Assembly (NCBI GenBank): GCA_028015205.1
Contig: CM051519.1
Coordinates: 92,091,539 to 92,155,538 of the forward strand
DNA from: Mytilisepta virgata
Taxonomy: Eukaryota > Mollusca > Bivalvia > Mytilida > Mytilidae
Direction: 5' to 3'
DNA length: 64,000 nucleotides
Shown here: positions 12,401 to 26,145 of the stretch, one piece after another
Position numbering within the stretch: the first letter of the stretch is position 1
Layout of the letters: each line of letters opens with the position of its first letter
Translations under genes and position numbers: made by a program
The notes under the pieces: generated by a model
Told to the model about the DNA's origin: nothing
Databases searched by the model: none
What the model saw: only the letters and a program-made list of their open reading frames with translations

Positions 12401-15400
12401 GAGGAAAACCTCGAGCTTTATCACATGTATAAACTAGGAGTCTTTGTCAAATAAAATTGTTGAACAAACATGCACCTTACCAAAAGAAAGTGTCGAGAAG
12501 CTAGTGATCATGAAAAAAAATTACCCAGGTAATTTATCCAACAAGGCCTCTGGCATGTAATAAAAAATAGATAGAACTGTGAAAAAAATGGTAATATAAA
12601 TACTAAAAAATTCCAACAAACAGATACCTGGTTGATCTACATCCATTGGTGTTTCTGATGTACCTGGATTACTAACAGAACCTTCAGTGGTCTCTACCGA
12701 TGAGGTAAGACTCTGGGCAGGAGTGTTAGCTGTATCGCTTTCGGCATTTGATGACTCTGGAACTTCACTGGCTGGCTCTGCTTGTTGGCTAGATGCCGAC
12801 TGAAGCTGATTGCCACGTCTACCTACCATCTCCATGATAGCTTCTGCTTCAGCCTCCAGCACATCCATGGCTTCTGCAATGTTTCCCAACATTCTTGAAT
12901 CTGGAAAATGAATAATGAATTTCTTTTTATTTAACCATAACAAGAACAGTGATCCAACTTCTATAAACAAAAGTAAATGGGCGGAAACCTACTGTCTATG
13001 GATGCTGATGCACGATGACGACAGGTTAATACCATAATACGACCACAAATATTTGCGGTCATTTAAAAATATATTTGATGAAAATCCAATAGGAATTTGA
13101 AGAGTGAAGGCATCTGCAATGTAATCATTCTCATATTTTATAGATACAATTCTATATATTTTATGAAAAACCATTAATAACGGAAACAGTGAGAGTACTT
13201 AAAAAAGCAGATGGATGGATGGACAGACACACCATTTCGATATCACCTACTTGGAACTGCAACAGAGAGTAATTAATTATACATGTATTAACAAAGATTG
13301 CAAAGTTGCTAATAACCAATACTTTCTGTGTATGAAAGAGTCTTGCTTAACATGTCATAATTTATCCACAACTGTTCAGTAAGAACATGAAATTATTATA
13401 TTACAACTAATATCTCACAATTTCTTAATTTTTGCTTTAAACAACTGTTTAAATGAAAAAAATACTAAGGAGATGTCAATGTGATTTTGATATCTAGACA
13501 TAGAGGTCACAATAGAAATGGCCACTTCAAAGAAATTTTCAAAAGGCCATATTTGTAAAAGTTCATGTGAACCAGTGTTTTATATACATGTAGTTGGTCA
13601 ATTCAAATACAATTAAATTTTGAAACAATCCAAAATACATTGGAACCTCTGTCGCTCGAAATCAAGGAACTCAAACTCAATGGTATCTCGGACTACATGA
13701 TACGCAAGTCCTTTCCTGGACAGTTCATTTCTTTAGAACTAGATTACTCAAACTTTGTGTTAGTGCTTTAGGTGTTAGGTTGACTGAAGATAAACTGTAT
13801 GAATATATTACCTCTACCAATTCTTCCACCTGTCCTGGTTGACTTCTTGCCTCCAGATCTAGCAGCATCCCTAAGCTGAATGATAACTTTCAGAATTCTT
13901 AGAAAGAACTGTTGGCTGGAGGTTTTACTGGTTAATACTGTCATTGACGGTAACTGCAATTCCCTTCCTACTTTTACTTTCTTTGAGGAACTTACAAGCA
14001 AGTTTTGACCGGGGTTGTACCTGTAAGATAATTATTGTATGTTTATTTGGGGTTTTACACCGTTTTCAGCACACTTAGCTATTTCGCGGTGGCCAGTTTG
14101 TATTGGTGGAGGAAGCCGGAGTACCCCGAGAGAACCACGACCTTCGGTAGGAAAATTGGCAATCCTTGTCAATTTAGATAGGAGTCGAACACACTCTGCC
14201 AAAGGTGAGATTCGAACTCATAACCACAGTGTTGACAGGCTAGTGATATCATTAGTAGTCATGACGAACTACTCGACCACTGAAGCTCCTGTAAGATAAT
14301 TAAACTTCTTCATTATTATGTAACAAAACTAATAAAGGGACCAAATGAAACAATCCTATATATATATTAATGGAAGTTCTAAGATTGGAAAATCTGTAAA
14401 TGATCTTTTTCAGTACCTAAAGAAACCTATAATGTTTTGAATACAAGATATATATATAACAGAATTAAATGGCGACCTGGTTTTACAGGATATATCAACT
14501 TTATTGTCGCACAAGTTTCATTATTTCATTCTACCTTGCCATAAACATGTTGTTCCTAATAACCAAGCACACATTAATTGGCTTGTTAATTTCAAAGAAA
14601 TCAGATTTCTCCTATCAAACTGACAAGAAACACAATTTTGTCCGACAAATATGCCTTAATGGCACACAATGGGGAAATTTTAGACATCCATGTTTTTTAA
14701 ATGTGTATACATATAGTTTTTTTTTTCACTCTACACTGTCATTTAAAGGGAAAATTCTTCTGAAATTAGACTTATCGAAAACAAGTCTAGTCTTTGGTCA
14801 TTATAACTGTACAGAAATAGGTGAAGAGACGGATTGCACCAAAAGATAATTCATATGAAGTTTATTTACAGACAATGCATAAGTGATATAACAACTAGCA
14901 AATTGGTGTCCTGAGAAAATCTAGATTTTGTTATCACTCCGTTATAGAAATATAAGCTACCTGTCAGGAATAAAACCTTTGGTTGAAGTTGACTGCATTG
15001 TGTCCATATCTCTGGAGTCTTCATCATCTTCATATCTGGATTTCATATTCAGTTTTCTTAACTCTTCAAATAATGTCCTATAATTATATAAAGTTTCTCT
15101 TCTCTAATCAAACATGCAATATTTTATCAAATATGGCCTATCCTAATATTTCAACAAGATTTGGTGCAACAAATTGGCACTGTATAATTACTACTACATG
15201 TATCTGACAAGACATGACTAAGTGTAAACATGCCTTTTCTAACTTGTAAAAATGTAAAAATAATACACAAGATACCTACCTAAACAGTTGCCATTAGTTA
15301 CACAGACAAGAAAAATAATAACACAAAAAGTCAAAAAGTAGTTGAAAAAGACTGAAAAGCTTTTGTTCTTTGTATTTTTATATCAGACATTACATAAAAA

Positions 15401-18400
15401 TTTACTGTACCTAATATGAGAACAAACTGTAAAACCAAGTTCTCTAGCACCATTTAGTAGCAAACCTAAAACAGCTTCTCTTGTCTTTGAGTTTGCCCAT
15501 GATAGCTGTACCAACAAGCTTGTAGCATCTTCCAAACCCTCTTCTGAACATGATTTTGATGTAAGCACCTACGTATTAAGGAAGAACAGTTAAAACATAA
15601 AAAAGAGCACTTACTTGGCTGTAAAATTTAGAAATCATGTGTAATGATTTTAATTTATATGAAATGATAGAAGATATTAAACAGAATTATAATATTATTC
15701 TGCATAAACATGAGCATCAATTGATCATCAATCGAAAATCAAACTATTTCTGAAGCCAAATTTTTAGAAGTATTCTTTCATCAACTGCAGAAGCGTTTAC
15801 CCTTTTCTGGTATTTTTAGTAATGTTAATGATTTTTGTCAGTAATTAGGACCCTTTGTCAGTAATCTCAAATTTCAACATGAAAACTACCAAAGAGACCC
15901 ACTATCAAAGCATCTTATATTGTGTAAAGTCTAGAAACAATCCGAGTATTCAACATTAATGTCATTAAAATGCTTTTCATTACTGGAAAATCAGGCACAA
16001 TTACAAAGCATTTACATGACTGGGAATAAAAAAAAAAAAATTTTGGTACAAAACCGGAAAGCGAAATTTCCGGAGGTATATCCGTAATCCGTATTTTGAA
16101 TCTAAAATCCGGGACAATTATGGAAATTCTGCAATAGTAAACGCCTCTGCAACTTTTTGGAACTGAAGATAGATTGTCCGCTGCCCATCCTCCTGCCTGT
16201 CATACATCACAAAACTAATAACATCAAGTTAATAGTGTTAAAATATACTTGCTGGACAAGTGAGGAATTTATCAAATCAGTCTACTTTCTCAAGACAAAA
16301 TTGACTTTTTATTACAAAAAAAAAGTCTATCAACAGACTGTGGGAATACAAAAGGGCTATAATTGTGCATAGCTTGCAAATGTTATTAGAGATAATTTTA
16401 TTTACTAAATCCTCTTTAGTCATTTCTAGGGGACAAAAAATGTGGCCTTTCACTCCCTTCAATTCTTTGGGACTATCCTGTAATTCAGTACCTGTATATT
16501 CAAACTGTCTGACTTTTGGGTCCTTGTATATTCAATACACCAATTTTTTTTTTAAACTATAAATAAAATACCTGAACTGCTAACTGTAACTGTTCCTCTA
16601 ATATAGCATTCTGAGGTTCAACTTTTTCTTCGTCTTTTTTCTCTTTCACTTCCTCAGTTTTAACTTGATTTGCAGTGCTATCTCCTATTGTTCCAGATAC
16701 TGTCCTAGGTTGTCCATTATTTAACACAGATGCGGTTTCAGTATTTGCCACAGATGCATTATTTACTAGAGCTCTGATATTTGATTCATCAGGGTGACTT
16801 GCAGTGATAGAAGCAGATTGTGAATGCACATTTGATGTTTCTGGTAAGCCATTTGATACAAGTCCTAAAAGTCTTAACAACCTGTCAGTCAATAATTGAC
16901 TTCGTCGAATGACGGGGTGATTCAACATGCACATTAATGTCCCAAGTGGTGCAGACTCATAACTATTAAATTGTGTTTCCCCTTCTGCAGGAGGTATGCT
17001 ATGTGTCCGTTGCATTCCTTTTCCCTTTTTACTTCCACTTGAACTGTCTAATTTCACTAATAAATCCCAGAAATCAGTATCACTTTCCAGTTTTTTAGGA
17101 CTAGCACTTACTGAAGGTTTCAATTTTTCTGTCTCCCTTTTTTCATCTACATTATCACATTTTACAACTTCTTTTGCCTTTGTTGATGGCAAAAACTGAT
17201 TCGGAAATATTTTTGCTAAAGCTATTAAAGTATCTAGAGCATGTCTACACACTACTGGTGCAGCTTGTGGGTGAATCGTCACTGTTCCACTAGTGGTACT
17301 ACTATGTTTTTTACCCATTTTATGAACTTGGAAAACATTTGCTCTGCAGCCCAAGGCTGCTTCTAAACTCATGGACAGCCATGTACCCTGATTTTTTGTA
17401 TCAGTTTTCACCATAACAGGGCTATCCAAAGCACCCTTCTTTTTAGTTTTGTCAGGACTCTTTCCCTTGTCATCTTCTAAATGGCATTCTCCTGTTTTAT
17501 GGAGAATTGACAGTAAAGCCTTAATCACCCAATTTCTAGTGGGTACGTGATAGCACAAGTTTCTTAAAACACGATGCAATCTAGTAGTATTTAATTTTGG
17601 TTCATCAACAAATAGCAATACCAACAAACAAGTCATAGCCTCATGGTCTAACAGAAAACGACCTCGCACGCGCATGGCATTATTTTTAGGGGAACTACTC
17701 GATGGGCCTCCTAGTCTTGAACCACATGGCCAATGCCGTCCTCCTGTAGGTACAGCTCTAATTGTATATCTTCCAGCTCCTAACCTACCACTAGAAAAGC
17801 CTGCAAAATAGATAAGTTAGTAATTGATGTAGTATATCATGTAGTAATTTTACTAATCACTTTTTCATTCAAACCAAGAATAACATTTCTTACAACTATG
17901 AACTAAAATTTAATGGTATCTTTTGATATCCAATAATATGATAAAGTTGATAAAAATATACCATAATTTTCAGTGTATAGGTCGGTACTTTTTTCCTCTG
18001 AAGCGCTGGGGTCGACCTATCTAACATTTTTTAAAAAAAGTTTTCATTAACCCCAACCCACTATAAGTTACTACTAATTAGATGATTTAAGAACTGTGTT
18101 TCGACCTATAATCAAAATTACAGTAATTCGGTAAAAATTAGTCATTCGACCTATACAACGCAGCAACCTATAGTCCGAAAATTATGGTACTATGTATTAG
18201 TTTTGGGTTTTCTGTTTTTTTTCTCCACAAATGTACAGCTCAAGTGCAAAATACAGTGGATTTCGCTTATTTGCAAAACCTATTTGTCAGAGAAAATTTT
18301 GCAATTAAGCAGCCTTTGCAAAAAAACAAAAAGCGTATCAGACCGGAAGTTTTTGAATTAGCTGACAGCAATATATAAATCGTCAGATGTTAGCCAAAGT

Positions 18401-21400
18401 TTACCAGAGTTATATTAAAGAATTTTGTTGAATGGAAGTTATTGCATTTATAATAAATAAAAATGAAATGAAGTCTTTGTTATTTTTTTTCCTCTAGATG
18501 CATAACGTATTACATGTATTTTGATAACCCAGATGGCCTATATTTTAAATATAAAAAACTTTACCTTGTACATATTTTAATACAACTATAATCAAACAAT
18601 CCTTTATTCTATCACAGTGTTATTTATATTCCAGTAAAACTTTTTAAATGCTGCAGAAATGATTTTAAAATTTTTACTTTTAATCAGTAAAAGATATTTG
18701 TGATGAAGAAACGGTTTGTTTACATGTGAGTTTATAATCTCTAATCTGTTTATACTTTTTTCATCAAAAGTGTGACATAATTCATTTTCATTTCAATCTG
18801 AAGTGATAAGTGTGACATAATTCATTTTCATTTCAATCTGAAGTGATAATTGTTTATAGATTGGAAATCAATTGTGATTTACTTTGAATTTTAAAAAAAA
18901 TTTGCTTTCACCTGTGCAGGTGGTTATTTACATTGGAAACAAAATGGCAGCCACTTATTTTTGTTTGTCAATTGCTGTTAAAATGAAGGACACGGGACAT
19001 TCTTTATTCAGTTTAAGCAAAGGAAAACACAAAGTGAACTCAATTTCAAACAATTTTTATTTAAATAACATGAATAATAAAGATGTCTTGGTTTGTCAGA
19101 ATCTACATTACCAACTTCCATCATTTGAAAACTTCCATTGATCTACAAATTGACAAAAATAATTGCAAGTTTGTTTCAAAAGACAGTTTTATGAATTTTC
19201 ACCAATTAATTGCAAATGATCATCACATTTTATGGAAAATATGACAAATCTCATTGGAAATTTTGCAAATAACCAACACCTTTTCTCATTTTTGCCAGAA
19301 TTTTCTTTGCTATTAAGCGAAATTTTGCTATAAACTGCTTTGCAATTAACAGACATATTTAACATTAGTTGAATGGGAAACGGTTTTGTGCTGGTAATTA
19401 TTTTGCAAATAACCGAATTTTGCAATTAAGTGGAGTTGACTGTAATACAATTTCACTGACTACTTTCTTATCAACATGTAACTGGTACCTTACTTTTCAT
19501 TTCAATGATTGATGTTTTATTAGAAATATATATTCCTATATTGATTATTACCAGAATGTCTTAAAATGGCTGAAAGCGATCCGGCACCTGCTTGAGAAAA
19601 CAAACGGTCAATCTCAAGTTCTCTTCTCAAAGACTGAGCCTCTGTAGCTAAGTCTGAAGGCAGAACTGCCACCATGCTGTCATCCATTTCAGCCAACACT
19701 TGCCTACGTAAGGAAGTTGGCAGTGTGGCAAAGAAACTGTAAGGATCAACCGGTGCATCAGACGGAGGTTGGGCAGGCTGAGAAAGTGCTTGTAATCTTG
19801 CCTGTTCTGCTCTCTGTTGGGCCAAAACCTATAAATGTAGTAGTTCAATTGACTAATAAATGTATCTAAAAATTCTGTAGGTCTGCATTTCTACTGGGGA
19901 AACACTGAATAATACATGTATCTAAAAATTCTACTGGGGAAAAAATCTGCAATCTGAAAAATGTATCAAAAATTTACCTGGCTGAAACCTGGCCAAAATT
20001 TCATGTCTAGCAGTTATTAAATTGATCTTACAATTTGTTTGTTTACATGCGAAACTCAGTGTCTAAATATAAGATACTGGTCTGTCTGAAAACAGTTTTC
20101 TCTTGGAAGATTTATCCTTGAATAACAATAAAATGTCACACAAGAAAGTAATAAAAATCTTCCGGTAGTATGAAGTCTGGAAAAGACTGCTGATATAAAA
20201 TCAGGAATAAAAGAGTACAATTGATACTTCAGTATATACATGTAAATAATAAAAGAACTGTAATAAACAAATCCAGACTTCCAGAAGCAGGAATCTGATT
20301 CTAAAAAAAAAAACCCAGTAAAACCATCCCTGGCCTGTAAACCTGATTAATTTTTTTCAGGTATATTTTCTTAACTTTCAACATACTTACCTCCTCTTGA
20401 ATGGCAGGAGGCAAAGCTGCTAAGAATTCTGGACTAACTTCTGAGGAACCAATACTCTGTGCAGTTTGTGCTTGGTCTCTAGCACTTTGCTGTATCCTCT
20501 GAAGTCGTAACTGTTCTGCAATTACTTCTTGCCTAATGTTGTCTGGCAGAGCTGCTAAGAATGAGGGGTCGACACCATCTGGTATACTAATTTCTACATA
20601 ATAAAATATTTCCAAATTAAAAGGTATAAAATAAAGGGTCTTGCTAATTGCAGCATGATATCATCACATCAACATTTTAAACAGGTGAGGACAGACTGTT
20701 CTGCTTGACACAATAAAATGTTAAAATTATATAGCACACTGTGTTGGACCTATATAGTACAACTATTAAAATCTAGCAGCATAGCTTATTTTGGCCCATT
20801 TGGCTCTATCTCAAAAATGTTAATTAAATGACCAGTAAATTTTAAATATCCTACAAAAACAAGTTTCCTTTAGTCCCTTACTTGCATGAAGTGGTAGAGA
20901 ATGTATTGCTCACCTGGCTTTTATTAAGCCATTATAAAATGTAAGCTCTTTTGTATCCACAAGGCTTTTAAAGAAATGCAAAATATCAAAGTAACCTTGA
21001 TATTGGACCTTTGACCTAAAAAATGGTAGATCAATTGCATCTGTCCTTCCATATGAGATTCCTGTCAACTTTGGTTACAGTGTGCCAATTAGTTCAGAGC
21101 AAACGACAAAAGTCTTTTCCCATATTGATTCAATGGAAACTTTCAACAGCTGCAGCCATCAGTTGATCAGATGAATCTCAACCAAAAGTGGATTGTATGT
21201 AGAGGGTACTGTCGTCATCAATCCTGCAAAGTTTCAAAACATTCCATAATGTAGTTTCAGAGATTTTTTGAAAATTGACTAATCAAAATTAAAGATGGCC
21301 ACAAAAAATGGATTGTTTATAGAGAGTATATTTCATTAATCCTAAAAAGTTTCAAAACATTTAATAATACACATAGCTTCAGATTTTTGAACATTGGCAA

Positions 21401-24400
21401 ATAAAAATGAAAGATGGCCTCTGGCGGCCATGTTGTTCATTCAACCAGAACAAAGGGTTGAAAGTTGGTAGATGTCCTTCCATACATCATTCCTGTCAAC
21501 TTTGGTTACAATCTGCCCATTAGTTCCTGAGCAAATGACATAAAATGTTTTTCTCATATGGTTTCAATGGATACTTTGAACAGCCGCAGTAGTCAGTTGA
21601 GCAAGATGAATCTTAACCAAAAGTGGAAAGTTTGTAGAGGATATTGTTGTCATCAATTCTGCAATGTTACAAAACATTTCATCATGTAGTTTCAGGAGAA
21701 TATTTTTGAAAATTGGACAATAAAAATAAAAAAAATAAATTCCCTGCCATTTTATTTCATTAAGGAATTGTACATGTATCTCCACTTCTGAAGTGTTTGT
21801 CTCTTCTGAGTATCTTGTATTTATTGTTAACTATGTAAGCCATCCACTATCTAGGATTTGATTTTTAATTTTAGTTTTCAGAAATGGATTTTTACAAACA
21901 TTCAGAATATTCTTTGTCCTTTGACTTCATGACAACATGAAGTTACCATGTAAACTTTACTTTCAAATTCCACATAAATATGAGAGTTACTTCTTCTGAA
22001 AAATCTCTGATATTGGCTGGAATATCGCCAACTCAGCGTTAAACAATATTTAATCAATCTTCTGAAAAATACCTTTGTAATTTTGCTTTGAATAATGTAT
22101 ACATGTCACCATATATATGATGTCTCACTTTTTATTGGTGATTATCTACTTTTATCATCCTTTATACTCTTATAATTGTTTCACTTTTTCATAAAATTGG
22201 AAATCCATAGATGCCAACCCCTTTTTGGTACTATCAGTAAAAATGCGTGAGTCTTCCAAGGAAGACATGTGTCTCCTGCGGACGTCAATTTTTACAAAAG
22301 ACATTAAAATTTTCTAAAAATGAAATATATATGCACACCTTTGCTTTAAGGTTAATGCACAGAGAAAGTTTCATCAAATTGCTTTGAGTGGGTATGGAGT
22401 AGTTGAGGATAGACGTTTTGAACCCCCACCCCCTTTTTTTCAAAAATGTCACTTTTTACAAAAAAAATAAAATTTTCTAAAAATGAAATATATATGCATA
22501 CCTGTGCATTAAAGTTAATGCATAGAGAAATTTTAATCAAATTCCTTCGAGCAGTTACTGACTATTTGAGGATAGAAGTTTCCCCCCCCCTTTTTTTTGC
22601 AAAAATGTCAATTTTTACAAAAAAAATTTAGAAATTTTCTAAAAATGAAATATATATGCACACCTGTGCATTAAGATTAATGCACAGAGAAAGTTTCATC
22701 AAATTTCGTTGAGGGGTTTACGAGTAGTTGAGGATAGAAGAAAAGAGTGACGACACAAGACGACGCCAGATAGTGATCTCTATGTGTCGACCATGCGTTC
22801 CGTATTTTTTCATGGAATATTATTGGTTCATCAATATATTTGGAATCGTACAAAAACCAAACAGATCATTTTATAAAGCAAATAATCCGGTGACATCCCA
22901 AAAGTATTTAAAAATCTGACTCTTTATTGTGCTTTATCTTTCCACGATAATAACCTGAAATGAAAGATTAAAATCTAAACCAGGAACGGTTATGGACTGG
23001 TAATGAATGGAAATTCATAATGATAGACTATAAACCGTAACACCGTAATTTTGCCTTGAAATTCGTAACAATTACGGGAAAATCGTAATGGTTGGCATCT
23101 GTGGAAATCTTACCTGAATTTCAATTTCAAAATCTCATTCTAAACTGAGAAAACATCACTCTGAATCATATATACATTTTACCTGAAACATTTTTATAAA
23201 TTCAATCTTAATGTGGACTTGTCTTTCCAAAATGTTTACATTATATTCAAAACAAAATCAACAACTGAATATCTGCAAGATTAATTGATCAAAACCTTCA
23301 AAAACTAACCCCCACTAGAAGAAGTTGCCGGTCCTGCTGAAGAACCTGGTGTAACTTCTGCTGATGTACTTGGTACCACAGCTGATTCAGCAGTTGTTAC
23401 AGGTGCTGTTGTTGAGGGGGTTGGAAATGAGGTATCTGCAGGGGGTACCAAAGGAACTGCTATCATTTGACCAAAATCTACTGGTTGAGATGCAAAACTG
23501 TTAGACTGAGAAATAGGATTCCTACAAACAGATTAATTACACTGATTACTTCTTTGAAATAATTAAATTTTACAGAAATAATCAAAAATAGTCATTTCAC
23601 ATATATATTTATTTACTTTTTCACAAAGAAATATTTTCCCAGATTTAAGGTAGTATTTTTAAATTGATTGTCTGAAAATATTAGTACACTTGGCCAGGCG
23701 ATGAATTAGTTCAGTCTTCATAAAATGACTGAGTATTCCTATTTGACAATGTATTCTAAAGAACCAAAAATATGTTTTCCTGCATTTAAAACTGAGATAA
23801 ATGTACTGGTAAGATGTTTTATTACATTTAGAATTACATAAATCCAATACATAATAAAAGGTTTCCAAACAGTATATGCTACAGCACAACAAAAGTTCTA
23901 TAAGAATAGTTGTCTTAAACAAAATAACAGATAGATTACCTGGTACCAGTGAGAGGGTTGAGAGGATTTCCCATTCCAGAAATTACAGGAATAGGATTCG
24001 CTTGCATTGTTTCTGTTCCACTTGACTGAGTGTTACCTAAAAAATCAAATATTTATTTTCATAATTCCTTTATTGTTGTCATTTTTTATCTTACCTCATT
24101 AAAATCACAGATACATTCAACCATAATTCATCAGAAATTGTCTGATAAAAATCATTACTTTTAGCATACTTTTTGATACATCTACACATGTATAAATAAA
24201 CAAGTAATAATTGTAACAGTGAACTGTTACTAAGTCTCCCAAACGAAGTTTCCCAAACATAACTCCCACATATTATTAAAAGATAAACTGAAACATAAAT
24301 CACACAATTGTCATTTTTGCACATTCATGCAGCACTCCTTAGAAATTAACTTTGTGTCTTCAAATGATCCTCCGAATATATGCCAGTCTATTCATGTTTT

Positions 24401-26113
24401 CATAATTTCTATGAATCCAGTAATGCTCTAGAAACTGATCTTTGACCTACTAAGGGTTTTGTCATTTGAGGGGGGTCGGTGGGGGATCTCAATAGTTTTC
24501 AAGATATTAAGTATTTTGTCATTTGAGGGCGTGTGGGGCACGCCCCCCTTGGACCACCAATGGTACCATATGTTTCGTCTTTTCATAAGGAGTAATAATA
24601 TATATGGTTATAGGGTGGGGATCTCAATGTTTTTCCAAGATATTAAGTATTTTGTCAATTGAGGGGGGCGGGGCATGACCCCCTCAGACCCCCATGTGAT
24701 ACCAAATGCTTCGTCTTGTCATAAGGAGTAATAATATATATGGTTATAGGGTGGAGATCTCAATGTTTTTCAAGATATTAAGTCTTTTGTCATTTGAGGG
24801 GGTGGGCATGACCACCCTATAGTACCGAAGTCTTCGGCTAATCATCAGGAGTATAATATATATGGTTATAGGGTGGGGATCTCAATAGTTTTCAAGATAT
24901 TAAGTATTTTGTCATTTGAGGGCGTGTGGAGCACGCCCCCCTTGGACCCCCAATGGTACCATATGTTTCGTCTTTTCATAAGGAGTAATAATATATATGG
25001 TTAAAGGTGGGGATCTCAATGTTTTTCCAAGATATTAACTATTTTGTCAATTGGGGGAGGCAGGGCATGACCCCCTCAGACCCCCATGCGATACCAAATG
25101 CTTCGTCTTGTCATAAGGAGTAATAATATATATGGTTATAGGGTGGGGATCTCAATGTTTTTCAAGATATTAAGTCTTTTGTCATTTGAGGGGGTGGGCA
25201 TGACCCCCCTCAGACCCCCCTATAGTACCGAAGTCTTCGTCTAATCATCAGGAGTATAATATATATGGTTATAGGGTGGGGATCTCAATGGTTTTCAAGA
25301 TATAAAGTATTTTGTCATTTGAGGGGGGCGGGGCATGACCCCTCAGACCCCCCGTAGGTACCAAATCCTTCGTCTTATCATAAGCAGTAATAATATATAC
25401 GGTTATAGGGTAGGAATGTAAACTATTTTTGACCTATTCAAAAAATATCAACTTTTGAGGTATTTGAAGGGGCGTGGCACTGCCCCTGGGGCCCCCTACA
25501 CTTGAAAAATGGTTAGAAGCAACATCTCATGGGGTACTATCATTGTGCAAAATTTGATTGAAATCGGTCAAGTATAAACTACAAAAGTGCCCCGAACAAA
25601 GCTGGCGGTGCGAGAAAGAATAATAATAATAATAATAACTAGAATTGCAATTGCGAGCAATAGCAGATGTCGCCCCTGGCAGCCATCTTGAAAATGGCGG
25701 CCATTTCGAAAAAAAAGTATTGATTGCACACCTTCACATAGTGATCTTACTTTCTGCCAAGTTTCATTCAATTCTATCCATGTTAAGTTTTTCGCCATTT
25801 TAACATCATTTTTCAAAATGGCCGCCAAACGTCTCCAACCGATCGCCATTTTTTTTCATCAGTTTGTTCTTCTAATTGTACTTTACAAACCTACGAAGTT
25901 TAATGAAATTCTATGGTACAGTTTTTGAGATATAAACGTTTTAAATTTTCGGAGGGTACCGATCTTTGAATGGCGGCCATCTTGAAAATGGCGGCCATTT
26001 CGAAAAAAAAAGTATTGATTGCACATCTTCACATAGTGATCTTACTTTGTGCCAAGTTTCATTCAATTCTATCCAGGCATCTCCGAGAACTAAGCCGGAC
26101 AAAAATCATTGGA

Positions 26114-26145
<32 letters not shown>

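Noticed and set aside
14039..14299. 86-codon plus-strand ORF
   Set aside because: Antisense translation of the SINE.
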